NCBI GenBank assembly: GCA_008692225.1
Contig: VICG01000003.1
Location: forward strand, 1,791,501 to 1,855,500
Direction of reading: 5' to 3'
DNA from: Monilinia fructicola
Lineage: Eukaryota; Ascomycota; Leotiomycetes; Helotiales; Sclerotiniaceae
Length of the DNA stretch: 64,000 nt
Each line of letters opens with the position of its first letter. Positions within the stretch are counted from its first letter, which is position 1. Shown in pieces: positions 9,298-21,422 of the stretch. Both the position numbers and the translations under genes were made by a program. Under the pieces are notes generated by a model. The model was not told the DNA's origin. It was given only the letters and a program-made list of their open reading frames with translations, and made no database searches.

Positions 9298-10935
9298 CTA
9301 TCCTTCGTTCACAACTGCAATACTTCTCCGCGCAGCCTGTTTCGATTTCTCATATTCCATCTTCATGACTGCAATAGCATGTCTGGCACTCACTGCAGCA
9401 TCCCAACTACCCTCTCTCCTTGGCACAATGTCCAGCAACACTTTTATAGCTTCTTTCCGGGTATTAATGGCTCCAAACCTCGATGCTGCTGTCAACGAGG
9501 GTACAATACCGGCATAGAATACAAAACCCTTCTCAAAACTCGGATGTGCAGCCACGGTCTTGCAAAGTTTCACAACCTCTTCAAAACTGGATTGATAGTC
9601 ATGAGCAGGAGTATGAGGAAGGAAAGCCGAAAGAAAGCTGCTACGTGTTGTTAACCAGTGCGTTCTCATTGCACAGATAGTTACGAAGCAAGCATCTGTT
9701 TTTTGCGACACGCTTGGCTAGTGGTTCGAAAGCAATCTTCCATTGTTCAATCTTGTTCAAGATTTCCTTGAACTCGTCCATTGCTGCAGTCCTATCAAGC
9801 ATTCGTTTGCTCCATATGGCCGAATCTGCCGCATCATTTTCAATGGGTTCCGGTTCCCTTCTGATAAGCGTTGCTGTGCTCATGAGAAAGGTGATGACTT
9901 GTCTACATATTGCCGTGAAGTTACAGCCCGCATCATCGATGCTTGCAAACATGACTGGAACAAGACTAGGGATATACATCCGAGTCCCATATATGATATC
10001 TTGTGCTTGAGATATTGTGGGATCGAGTGAAGAAACCAGCCCAATGTGCGTGCTATGAAACGTGGCAAGAACAGCATCTTCAATGACATCTGGGGCTGGT
10101 GACATGTTTCGACCCGTTATCTGACGCTTCTCACGATCTTTCATCCACTCTTGAAGTAAATTTGCGGCGCTTTGGATATGTGTCACTGCCGATATATGAT
10201 TTCCGTGAAAATTCTCAAAAGAAAATATGAGAAGTGTGGCAATCAAAGTCATACGAATCGGTATCAGTTTTTTCATGCCATCAAGAGCTTTACCATACTC
10301 TTGAACGGCAAACCTGTAATCTTCATTTATTGTCATAATTTGACCTTGCTTGCGTGCAACCATTACCCTACTGAGAGCCCCAATTGCACAAACAGCTTGG
10401 AGAAAACAAGGTTTCGTGATGGCATGCTTGAAGGACGGCTCTATTCCATAATTCAGGAAAGAATCCACTGAACACCTGTGTAGTAACATCACTACTGAAA
10501 AATCGAAAGTATTGGAAATGTCTAGGGCTTTCGAACTTGATATCAGAAAAGCTCCTTATAGATTCTCTGGGTAGAATTTCTGATTGCCCAACATTCTTGG
10601 GCAAAATATTTCTCCTGGTCACAAGTGCTGCTTCTTTAGATTTCGCTTTCGGAAATTCACGTGTTAAATATCCGCATTTTTGAGAAGTCCCTTTGTAGAA
10701 TATTTTACATCGATAACACTCGGGCTTTCCTTCATCGCATTTTATTCGTCGGGCTCTGGTGTTTATCAGCGTTTGAGGCAAAGGAATGCAGAATCGTGTG
10801 GGAGGCAGACTTGCATGTTGTACAGCCCGAATGGACTTTGGGCAATCCCCTCCTCTTCCGCAACGGGACCGATACTCGTTCTCTTATATCTGAATCTCGT
10901 TTTTCCTGTGGTGGAGGCGATATAACCAAAAACAT
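9298..10935 (-). CDS. Zn2Cys6 fungal transcription factor, two frame breaks
   Basis: Exon 1 (to 10811) ends within the zinc cluster and exon 2 starts at 10755, after a 55-bp intron (GTCTGC to CACCAG). Splicing gives SGCTTCKARRIKCDEG followed by KPECYRCK, the binuclear zinc cluster; the spacing to the sixth Cys is long (10 residues). Downstream lies the fungal-specific regulatory region, with FWNR-like LWNRAVLQACHHE, AVCAIGALS and HIQSAANLL. The frame breaks near 10403-10406 and 9699-9704; one extra base in each run accounts for both, and removing both leaves 526 residues with correct phase. The start at 10935 (MFLVISPPP) is my choice; 11007 is possible. Such proteins act in the nucleus as DNA-binding regulators. 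It lies 12 kb from the ABC/FSH/PKS cluster, so a regulatory link is only a guess. Confidence 0.85.
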
Positions 10936-13900
10936 TTTGCGAACAGTTTTTTTCGAAGGAGAAATCCGCCCTAAAGATTCAAGTAGAGCAGTGTGTTCAA
11001 ATGTCATGGCCAGCTGATTCTCTGCGTTGACCCTTGTCAATCATTTCGGAACACAGTGGCTTGAATGAGCCGGTGGATCACCACATTTTCACAATGCGGC
11101 GTAGCATGAACTGTAATTTTCAAGTATGCCGATAAGGCTACCCAGCAATAAATACCAGGTAGTTACCAGGTTGATGGAGCAGCGGCGCGGTACATTAGGT
11201 ATGATGCATCTTGTACAGAGTGTTCAGGCTGAGCTGGTGTAAATTTCAGAAGACATGGATCCTGACCATAGGCCAGGACTCGATCTGTTGGATTATAGCA
11301 ACCCCATACAAAGGAGGAAAAAATCAAAACCAGAACTTCAAATGGGATTTGCGGTGTACAATACTGTAGTTCTACTCGGCAACCTTCAATCAAAAGTAAA
11401 AGAAGACCAAGCCGCTGTACTAAGAACGGTACTGTACAGTAGAAGTATCTTTGAGTAATCCCGGAAAGCGGAGAATCCTTCCACGTAGGGTAGGCTAGAC
11501 CTCATGAAGGGGTGGATTCATTTTGAGAGGAAGTCTTGCAATTGGCCCTTCCAAATCAAGCGTCAAAAAGCCCCTAGCTGAAAGGGAGAAATCTCAATAC
11601 TGTACACTGTGTACAGTAGTTGCAGATCCTCGAGATTTTTTCCGAAAAGCAAACTTTCCGAAGTGTTCTTGACGTCGGAACTTGGATGTGAATCATGTGA
11701 TGAGATGGAGTACAAAATGCAAAGAAAGCGATTCTAACGTTTGAGTTGGCCCCACTCCCAAGCTTTTCACCGCCGTCAGGACTATTTTAGAGCCCTCGAA
11801 TCATCAACGTTCTCGGTCGCACAAGAATTGCTCTCATTTTGATTATTTGAAGAGTGTTAAAAATTTCAAATTACTTTGGATAAAGGCACTTCCACCAACT
11901 TATAGAAGAGGGAATTTCGATTTTCGACAAATACCCGAAGAAGTACAGAACTGGTAGACATCACCAACAGACTAACCGGTCTCATGTGCTGGCTTTGGGG
12001 ATTGATAGAAGGCGCTTCTTAGTCTCGTTTGGGGACCACCTTTTCCGTCCGAGTCGAGGAAAAGGGTAAAGAGAGACTCTGTTGTGCTACAAGGGCCAGC
12101 TAATCGAAGAGGTAGCGCTTCATGGCGGCGCCAAATATAGTTCGGTACTGGTCGGATAAACCGAGTAGATATGGGGAGACCTCATCATTGCTCATGTCGA
12201 TTTGCATTGTGTTCGCCATCGGCATTTTCCAGAAAATACCATATAATGAGGCTCTTTTTTAGTTGTTTGGTTCGCCAGATATTGCGACAAAGATCGAAGA
12301 GAATGGTGTTTCATTAAGCGACACAATAGCAACAGATGTACTCAGTTCGGGCAATTGCATCCCGGTGTAGCTCTAGATTATACCGAGTTGGCTTCAAGAC
12401 TACTGCACTTCAGGAATTGGGATGTCCAGTTCGAATGTTGGTGCAGGAGAGAGATTCGCCACATCCTGATATCAAGGACGACAAGGGTGGATATAGTGAT
12501 ATCTTAAACTCCTGATTTAAAAATGCCGGGAAATAACACGATCCACCATGGAAGATCGAGACAGGAGTACACTATGTTGTCGACATACTGAGAATGTGCA
12601 TCACGTGCATGCCCCCAAAGGTTCCGATATTGCTCCATCTATCAAAGGCATCTTGATCACGGACAGCGGGTGCGATACTTATGGGGTTAATCCTTGGATC
12701 GAATTCATTTCTATTTTTGCGACCTTTTTTGACTGAACGGAAGGATATAAAACTCAGTGGTGTTTGTTTCGGACACCAAATTCTATCACGGGCTTTGGGA
12801 GCAAAGGTGGAATAGGAACGCGCCGGAGAATGGCGATTGTCACATACAAGAATGGATCTGACGTGAGTGGAATGGATGCTGCTTCGAAAGAAGGATGAAC
12901 CCCTCAGTCTGAACTAGATGCATTAGGATGATGTCATTGTTTTGCCATCAGTATGTAAGAACAATTTGCTTTCGAAAGACGATAACGTGAAGATTTGGAC
13001 AAGTACAGAACATACCAATATTCAAAGTCTCTATTTGAGGGAGAGGCCGTGTGCCAGTCAGGGATATATGGATTTCGACGAAGATATAGTACATAGAGAG
13101 ATTGGAATGCGTGATAAGAATGGCTGAATCAAGGATAAGGAAGTAGCCGACGAGGGGGGGAACGGCACGCATCTAAGACAAGATGGACTGGCAGTTGCTA
13201 GTGCAATCCTCAAGATTCTTTCATGGAGATGACAAGATACCCAGTGAGAGGGGTGCCGGCAAAACCAAGGAGGACCCTTTCAGAAAGGTGGTATTCTAAG
13301 TTTGCCAGATCACCTTGCCAGTATCTTTCTCTCTACGTCTGTATATACCTTCTGGTAATATTTGCGCAATTCTGGAGGCTTTGATTTATGCTATTGTTGG
13401 CGGGAAAATTGTATTCCCCTCGATATCAGGCTTCCGAATCAGTTTGAACATCAGTGAGCTCTGGTGATAGGTTTGTGGTGTCAACTGTATGGATTGGAAA
13501 TGGATATACCACCGAGAGGTAAGCCAAAAGAATGTCTTGATTTCAGCTGTGTTACTAAAGGATCTTGCTGGTGTTCCCCAAGAAAAGCCCCTTCATATGC
13601 GAGGATGATCAACATCAGGATGTGATAACATCATTGGTCATATATCAAATAAGATTTGATCTTCTCTGTGGTTAAAATAAGTATCTAGGTAGGTAATCGG
13701 GACGATGGCAATCTGACGTAGTGGAAATACTGTGTGGTACAACATTAGTGCCAGTTCAAAAAATTACATAAGCGTACATGATCAATGTTACACAAAGCGG
13801 CCCGCCCTTAAGCTTGGGAGTCTTGTTCCTTTCTCTTGTGAAATAATCCCCTGAGATAATGAAAAGATCATCATCAGAATTCTCATCAGGGATATCTTGC

Positions 13901-14389
13901 CGCCATCTCCAATCGCTTGCTCCTCAAAGACCATAAGGCCAAGAAATCAAGGCATTCAAACCCTCAATCAAGTGATGACAGCGGCTGAATGCAACGCAAA
14001 ATGCTTATCCACGTTCCCGCCTCGCGCTTGGAGATGAAAGATCTAAAAACTCGGCTCACTAGGAACTATTCTATCGCGTAATACGAAAACCGATGGAAGG
14101 ATTTTAGAATCCTACGTAGGCTGCAGAATTCTGCTACTGTTACCCAAGGCAAAAGCATAACACATGATGACGATCTGGCTGTGCAAGGCTGAAGAATGTG
14201 GAAATAAATGTGATGATAGTGTGCCGGTTTGAAGCTGATCGTCGAGAAAAGTGAAGATATAAAGATATAGGAATGTAACATCGTCATACTCTCTTCGCTT
14301 TCCCCTCTATTTAACACCATATCTTTCATTTTCATCTTTTCCCTCTTTACTCTATTCAATTGTTCAGATCTGTTCAAAACGTTCAACTT
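10936..14389. other. Long gene-poor stretch, no gene recognised
   Basis: Includes the promoter of the transcription factor at its left end, and the region before 14390 leads into the GH25 gene. Frames between 12000 and 13300 are short and broken on both strands; a fragment at 12942-13127 (+) reads smoothly but belongs to no family I recognise. Possibly relic DNA. Confidence 0.45.
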
Positions 14390-15491
14390 ATGTCTCTATT
14401 CAAAATTTGCATCGCCTTCACAGGCCTCATTGCTGTGGTTTCCAGCAATCCTTTGATCCCAAGAGCATCAACTGCTTGCTCAACATCAAGTGGTCCTGGT
14501 TTCTGTCAGAGCACTTCTAGTTCTTGCTCAGGCGGAAAGTACATAGCTGGTGCTTGTCCTGGCGCTGCAAACAATCAATGCTGCGTAGCAACTTGTTCTG
14601 TCGGAAAAGGAGTATGCCAGGCAACATCCGTAGCATGCTCTGGCGGCTCCTTCAGTTCTGGTCTTTGCCCCGGACCTGCGGATATCCAAGTATGACTTCC
14701 CAGCATACTCAATGTTCCATATACTAATAAACAACAGTGCTGCATTAAAAGTGGCAGTGATACTTCACCCCCTTCCACTGTTGCTGGATCTCCGGGGACC
14801 GATATATCCCAGCTCGGAACCCCGGCCTTCTTTGAGTGCGCCAAGAAAACCAAAGACGTAGTCGCCATTCGTGGATATCAGCAAGCTTGTGGGACAGGTG
14901 GTTCAGTCGATAAAAACTTTTTAGCATCCTACAAGAACGCCAAAGCCGCTGGTTTTACCCGTATCGACTCTTACATCTTCCCTTGCACTGGTACCCCCAC
15001 CGGTTCCGAGCCGAAGTGCAAGAGCGTAGACACACAAATGGCTGAATATCTCAAAGTCATCTCCGACAACAACATGAAAATCTCAACGCTCTGGCTCGAC
15101 ATTGAGCCCACTTCCGCATCCAACTCCCCCTGCAATGCCTGGAATTTAGGCGCAGCCGCAAATGAAAAACTAGCCAAGGAATGGGTTGCGGCGATGAAGG
15201 CTACCGGGTTGAAATGGGGAATCTATGCCAATGGCAATCAATGGAGCGGGATGTTTTCAAGTCGGGCTACGGATATTGGGAGTGACCTGCCATTATGGGC
15301 TGTGCAACAGGATTACAACGAGGGCGTGAATACAGTGACTACTTTCATGGGGGGCTGGACAAAAGCGGTTGCAAAGCAGTACCGTCTTGGTATGTATATC
15401 CTTGATTCTTGTCTTTTTCGATAACATACTAACACGTGCAATAGATACCACACTCTGTGGTCTCGGTGTAGATCTGGATTCGTTCCTCTGA
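14390..15491 (+). CDS. Secreted GH25 muramidase (lysozyme) with two Cys-rich N-terminal repeats
   Basis: Three exons: 14390-14689, 14738-15389 and 15445-15491, with introns starting GTATGA and GTATGT; 332 residues in unbroken frame. A signal peptide (MSLFKICIAFTGLIAVVSS) is followed by two Cys-rich repeats of about 35 residues. These resemble the C-x-GGxF-GLCPGP-x-QCC units found at the N-terminus of some fungal muramidases. The GH25 barrel follows, with the catalytic DxE motif in WLDIEP, and IYANGNQWSGMF and LPLWAVQQDY. GH25 enzymes cut the MurNAc-GlcNAc bond of peptidoglycan, so this one should be exported to lyse bacteria. The last exon adds TTLCGLGVDLDSFL. The start at 14390 is preferred over an in-frame ATG 30 bases upstream because it opens directly on the signal peptide. 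Confidence 0.88.
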
Positions 15492-16135
15492 GCGTTCGAA
15501 ACAATGTAGGACATTGCATCAATGGTGTTCAGGTCGCGAGTTGTAATGATATGTATCCTTCAAAGGGGTTTTTTGTATTTCTCTATCAGTTTCAACAGCT
15601 CTGTTGAAATCTTGCACGTTTTTATTAAATTAAGCTAACGACGGATATCAAGACGATATAGAAGTTTGTGAGGTAGTATAGGGCTCGTAGCTAAGTTGGA
15701 ATCTCCGGAAGCATCGGTACACTGGGGTTTCAATGTCTGTAACACTAAGTGAGTTTCAGATGCTTTAAAACAGTCAGAAGGGCGAAAACAATCGGATGAT
15801 CCAAGTAGTCAAGCCTCTTGCTTCCTAGCCCTTCCATGACGAGTTTGATGAGAATGTAGTTGTCCACCCTATGTGCGCCTGTATTCCAGCATCTGGCATT
15901 CTCACGAAAATTGACTTGTTTTTCAAGTCACAACACTAAAGCATTAAACCCTTGAGTAGACTTAGAACGGCACACAATTTCAATCCTCTTTCGTTTCTCT
16001 CCCGCTAGTGTATTATTTATACATAAAACGCCCAGGGTATTCCGAATCCAACGCCATGTCATCAGCCATTTTCATCAAATCATATCATCATAGCTGAAAG
16101 CACCATCTATCTATCCATCAATTACGCCTTACTAT
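15492..16135. other. Intergenic region between convergent genes
   Basis: Convergent 3' flanks of the GH25 gene and Gtr1. No coding potential seen. Confidence 0.6.
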
Positions 16136-17397
16136 TTATGCAGTTCCAGGCTCGTTCATCGTTGCTCCTCTATCAGCACTCTTTCTTGCCGGGCTGTCGA
16201 GTTCCTCAAAGTCTCTTGCAGCAATCTTCGCATTTTCCAAAGCACAATTGAAGCGTTCCTCTCCAGGTGGAAGAATGGCTGCCAGGTATGTATTAGTAGT
16301 AAATTTGACGACGAACATGGTGAAATTCGGCATCTTCAATTCAAATATACTGAACTGTTCGGCAGACTTTGGTGTACCGGTGTAACGAGAAGTACTTTGC
16401 TTGAAGTTCTTGATGATATTGGAAAGACGCTCGAATCGATCGGTGGTGGCATTTATTTCCCCCTCTGGCGATGTCCAACTTGAGACAACAAGAAATGAGG
16501 AGCGCTCAAAAAGAAGAACCTCGTCAGCTTCAATGATGGTACCAAGCGAAGAGAGGTGTCTTTCTATTTCTCCGAGATTCGGAACTAGATCGTGAATGAT
16601 TTCTGCCCATGCCTTGTAAAGTGACTGATCCCAAATAGATGTTGCAAATGGTACGATATTAAATGATTCTGATTTAGATCGGACGAGTGATATTCTTTCA
16701 TGGTAGATATCTTCACGTTGGTTTGGAAGGACAAGATCCATTTTATGTATTAAAACGTAGATACTTGCTGTTGGCGAGAATTGAGTGAGGGCAGCGATAA
16801 TTGAGCGATATGTTAAGAGATCACGGTCGAAGTCTCGAGATTCGATATCAAATACGTAAATGAGGACGCCGACACTTGAGAAGACATGTTGACGTTGCTG
16901 GGACAAGTAGTTTTCCATGAATGCATCCTGTCTGTTGTTCGTTAGCCGGGCTCAAGCATTAGATCGCAAAGAAGAGCTGGAAGATGGCCCCAGAATTACT
17001 GCTGGATTGCTGGATTATAAACAGTACTGGAAGACAATTTGATATCTTGTAGCATTTGCCAAAACTTGAACTCAACCAGTACGTGAAACTTCCCCTCTCC
17101 TCTGCTTTGATGAAGCCTCAAACACAACAGATGAAAATAGCTTACCCTCCACAATCCCACAGATTCAGTGTTAAATTTCCCAGAAACTTGACATGGCTAA
17201 GATCGACATCAATTGTTGCTCCTAATCGTCTCGTGTCCTTGGCGACATAGTTGGAAAAGATGATGCTTCTCATGGAACTCTTTCCTGAACCTGATTTACC
17301 CATCAGTAGAACCTTCTTCTTTCTTGGCTTTTTTGGATTCGGATGGAGAAGCGGCTGCCGCTACAGCAGACTCATTTTGAAGTTGGTGGTTCTCCAT
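16136..17397 (-). CDS. GTR1: Rag-type small GTPase Gtr1, one frame break
   Basis: Two exons, 17146-17397 and 16136-16931, intron GTAAGC to CAACAG. The P-loop is GKSGSGKSS, switch II is DCGGQ (split by the intron) and the guanine-binding motif is HKMD, the form usual in Gtr1/RagA. The C-terminal roadblock-like half contains [20 protein letters not shown]. Gtr1 pairs with Gtr2 in the EGO complex on the vacuole and signals amino-acid supply to TORC1. A run of six A (plus-strand T at 17329-17334) breaks the frame just before the P-loop; with five, the N-terminus reads [18 protein letters not shown] and the exon length fits the intron phase. I chose the ATG at 17397 (MENHQL, 348 residues); 17502 (MDTSHRP) is an in-frame alternative. 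Confidence 0.9.
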
Positions 17398-19097
17398 ATT
17401 TGGTTGAGGACGAGAACTGTAGAAATTAAAGAAAGATCGAAAAGAACTTGGAATTGCAACTTTTGAATTAGAAGCAGCTTGAGGGCGGTGAGAGGTATCC
17501 ATGGTTTGTGGTGGGTCTCGGAGAAACCTTTGTCCGATCGAATGCTCCAAGAAATATTTGAAGAGGTCAAGATCCTTTCAGATTTGTTTATAAGTAGAAC
17601 TTCCAAGTTTGATAAACTTATGATCTTTCAAGACTTTGTTCTTGATACAACTATTGTTCACAAAGGTGAAATGCTAGAACCCAGGATCAGTTCATTTGCA
17701 GGAGAGGGTTTTGAGATTTGAGGTTTAAGTGAACCTTTACAATCTTTTATCAAACATTCGCCCACAATGCAAGATATCAAAACAATCAACTGAGCACCTT
17801 GATAGACAGTAGGGATAACTGCTCTTCAAGCTCATTCCGTATCATTCGTTGACAGGGACATGTAATATTGATATGAGCCACTATGGCTTTGGTTGTGAAC
17901 AGCCTACGCCGCAAGATCATCTCGCTTTTAATTCTGATCAATGCAGCAGCATCATTCAGAGTACAGTTATTAAGCTTGCTCTGTTCTCAATTATCGGCAC
18001 GCGAGCCCTTATGAAACGAGAGGCTCTGTCGTCACTGTATAAAGTTCATCTCCCCCAGAATGCCAATACTACATGAATGAGTTTCCTAAATGTCGATTAG
18101 GAAGCAGCCGCATTTTTCATTTCTCGTCTCGGCCGCTATGAGTTTGTTGGCTCGAGTGGTAAGTGGGATGAGCTGGGCTCAGAATTCTATGGCTAACTTT
18201 TCGAGTTAATATATGGTAGCCGGTTGAACAGTAAAGGGTTTATTCCAGCAGTCAATGGCAAGTCATGAACATAATCCCATCAATATCTCTCGCCACCGTT
18301 TCAAAAAAAAAAATGGGTTCCATAGACTTCTGGCTCATTAATCACGCTACTGTATCCAAAGAATAATTTCACTCCTTACTAAGTTCTTAATTAAAAACAA
18401 GCCTACAAAATGGTAGAGCACCTACAATAGGGAGTATTATCAGTGTGCTGTGAATCCCTAGTGAAGGTAGTGCTGATTCACAGACATCGGATTTTGAGAA
18501 TGAATGTGTAATTATTTGTCAAGTGCGGCGCCATTTGGGAGAGTCGAGTGACAAAGCAATAGTGAAGGATGCATATACCGAGAATACGTCGAGTTTCCCA
18601 CGACATCCGACTGAGGTGCGATGGCTTGGAATTTTGAGTTTTCGTGCTAAGGGAACATTGATTGTGGTTGGAGAAAGTAGTATGACATCTGATTTCGGAA
18701 GGACTCTCATACATGGCTGCAGGGGTCTTGACTCTGTCCCTATCTCACTTTATAAAGGAATGAGAATGTGGTCACGGATGAGAGCTCTTGACCTCACTTG
18801 CAATATTTTGAAAACGCAAATCTTACAGATTTTGGCAGAAGGAGAGATTGAAAGAAGTCTCCAGGAGTCTAACCAAAAGCAGGCTTGGTCCTACGTTATG
18901 CACGTATACCAGATGAAAAGCGTGCGATATAGAGGCCGCATTGTCCATTCTCTGAATTTGGTCTGATCGTTAATTTTTGCATAGAGTCAGCAGCTGTATT
19001 TACCTAGGTATGTTCAACTCAATCACGGGCATTGTAAATCTTGATTTGAGTACTTTCGAAAGTTGGGGTGATGTTGTATCGTTGAGCTTTCATGTAA
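17398..19097. other. Intergenic region, no gene recognised
   Basis: Contains the Gtr1 promoter. A 147-codon frame at 18523-18966 (+) is matched by long frames on the other strand and resembles nothing I know, so it is not called. Confidence 0.5.
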
Positions 19098-19810
19098 TCA
19101 TAGCGGCCAGAAGCCACTAAAGGCCATCTTCAAGCTGAATCTGTTACCATTATGAGTTTGCAGCGTCTTTTTCCTAAATTCACAATGCATTGTGTACCTC
19201 AGCCAAGAAGGCACATATTCAATCTTCGTTAGGATTTGGGCAACCAAATCTCCGGCATAGTGACGCTTGATGAGGGCCTTTGGATGTGGTGCTCTTCCGT
19301 CACTGAAACCTTCCTGCTCATATTCAATTATTCTTTGCTTCTGATGCTCCAACACTTCCATAATAATAATGAAAGGTCCGCGTTGGGTGATTGTGGCATT
19401 TAGGACCAGGGCGTAAATGCCCAAGTAGCGCTTATCAATGTTGTTAAAATGAGTGAAGGTTATGGCAGCCGTCCTGCCATTCGGCTGTAATCGGTTAGCT
19501 CTCAGTCGTGTTCCATCTTCAAGCTATTCCAAAGTTGCCTGCCGAGTGGTAGACAACCATTCGGATATCACACAAGAGCCCAACCCTGCAAGTTCCTTGG
19601 TCTCTATCCAAATATCATAAGGCTCACAGGCTTCTCGTCCATAGATTGACGCTGCTTAACAAATATGTTATCCATGTGCTCTTGAATTTTCGAAACCGAA
19701 AATCTGTCTAGGCATGGGTTTGTCCCGTCCTGTACATGCGATAGTTGATGAAGGTCAATAGTTTCGACAAACTCGGGATCAATTCTGGAGAACTTAGCTA
19801 CCACAATTGC
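19098..19810 (-). pseudogene. Decayed gene of unknown family
   Basis: A coherent protein can be followed on the minus strand. It begins with AKFSRIDPEFVETIDLHQL, shifts frame near 19620, and continues as YDIWIETKELAGLGSC. It meets an in-frame TAG near 19523 and carries on in the same frame through RAAITFTHFNNIDKRYLGIY-like sequence and EVLEHQKQRIIEYEQEG to a stop at 19098. The composition is protein-like across all three pieces, which argues for one broken gene. I do not recognise the family. The frame shift could be a sequencing error, but the stop codon would be a substitution, so decay is more likely. Confidence 0.45.
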
Positions 19811-20491
19811 GGATGAGATATACTGCCAATATTTAAGGATTGTCAGACTTAATGTTTCCCTGGTAACAATATTTTAGAGGAGCAGGTTTGGTATCTGATT
19901 GGTAGGTCAATAATACGTACTCACTGCCGTATTAGATCGTCAATACGCGCCACCGTTTTACGGTAGTATACTAATCCCAACACTGATTGGCAAATGTTGC
20001 ATATCGTCACAGACAGCTCCGCTAATCCTTGGATAGCCAAGTCGGCCAGAATACCACCTTACCTACCCAAGTTCAAATGCATACCCAAATCAAAATGTCC
20101 AACACACTACTCTCATGGGTTTTATAAGCTTGACACCGGAAGGGCTAGATATTACCAGTGCCGCTTTTCAGGTACTCGATCGAAGTCAAGTAACAAAAAT
20201 CATTTCTTTTACTTGAGTCGTTTCAACTAATCCCCTGGCAACTAATAAGCCCAACAATGTAGACATATACTCTACATCGTGAGGTGGCTTTTTGGAAAAT
20301 AGGCATGTCATTTCTAAAGTTACAAGAAAGAAGTGGGGCATTCATTATTTGACCTAAAAATTGCTATTCGTCATAAACCATTTCGTCATAACCATCTCAT
20401 CAAGCACAACTCGAGACTAACCCGTCATTTCTGAGCGTCGCAATAAGCATGGCTTTTTTCAAAGTCCTCATATTCGCAGTAGCAATAACTC
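19811..20491. other. Intergenic region, no gene recognised
   Basis: No feature recognised. The minus-strand frame of the decayed gene continues some 50 codons upstream to about 19870 and may be part of it. Confidence 0.45.
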
Positions 20492-21422
20492 TTATGACAA
20501 GAACATGTTATTCTTGTTGCCGACTGGTTTGAAAGCTTCCCAACGCAGAAACCCTTCCTTCCCAGTGCGAAGATTATTGACCTTCACCTTGCCCCAACCC
20601 TGCTCACCAGCCTCTAAATATCTACAACGGTCACCGATCTCGGTTTCAAGGATAGGACCAAAATCATGAGGACAGTGTGCGTGGTGCTTCACGACCAAGA
20701 TAGCGCCAGGGGTTTGTCCAGCAATGGTTAAGGGGTCGTTTACTTCCGGCTGTGTTTTGTTTCAATTTTTTCCGGTTGTGTTGGCGGATTCGGAGAAAAA
20801 GACATTTGAATCGGCGGAGCAACTGTTGACAAGTAAGTATTTGTGAACAAATCCTCAACATGTTCCCAGTCCTTCATGGAAAGTCAAAATATATACCATT
20901 CATTCCATTCATATCCACTCCACCATAAACGGGTATCTGTCTTGAGTTTTGTAGTCCGGGTAGTGGACGACGTGCGGAGTATGCTTGCCAAGTCTCGTAG
21001 ACACATCGACATCCTCCGTCTAAGCAGTCGCATCTCCCATCATATGGAACTGGAAGTAGATCTTCCCATTCAATTGTACCCGAAACACCAGTCCGAACAC
21101 TCTTGACTTCGACGTATTTGACGTTGTAATGTGCCAAGACCTCGACATAATCACCAACTTTCGCAATCGGTAGGGAGAGATTCGTGGCTCTTTTGACAGC
21201 AAGAATAGCTCCGAGCTGCTGCCCTTCAAATGTCGAGGCATCATGAAGCTGGGTGATAGGTCTTTGATCTTGTGGATTTTTTCTAGGTGCCATTGGGAGT
21301 TCGTAGTTGAGAGTTTGGGGGGTATCGAACGGAGTCATGGGTAGGCTACAGTCCATTTTTAAGGAGATGGGAGAGCCTTTTGAGACTGTCACATTTTCAG
21401 ACATTTTCGGGAATCGATCCAA
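20492..21422 (-). CDS. Protein with two SH3-like domains, one frame break
   Basis: Exon 1 20897-21422 and exon 2 20492-20822, intron GTATAT to CAACAG (74 bp). The first SH3-like unit starts at GQQLGAILAVKRATN and ends GTIEWEDLLPV; the second starts at GQTPGAILVVKHHAH and ends GFLRWEAFKPV. The two units are clearly related (GAILxVK, then V-x-LRTG-x-G-x-L-x-WE). Between them is a Cys-rich loop (CDCLDGGCRCVYETW) and a Pro-rich linker. The frame breaks in the linker near 20755-20771; one missing base in a T run explains it, and adding one fits the intron phase and gives 285 residues. SH3-like folds bind Pro-rich peptides, so a scaffold or signalling role is possible. No known gene name is recognised. 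Confidence 0.7.

Noticed and set aside
18523..18966. 147-codon plus-strand frame.
   Set aside because: Overlaps equally open minus-strand frames, has no recognisable domain and no splice or leader signals.
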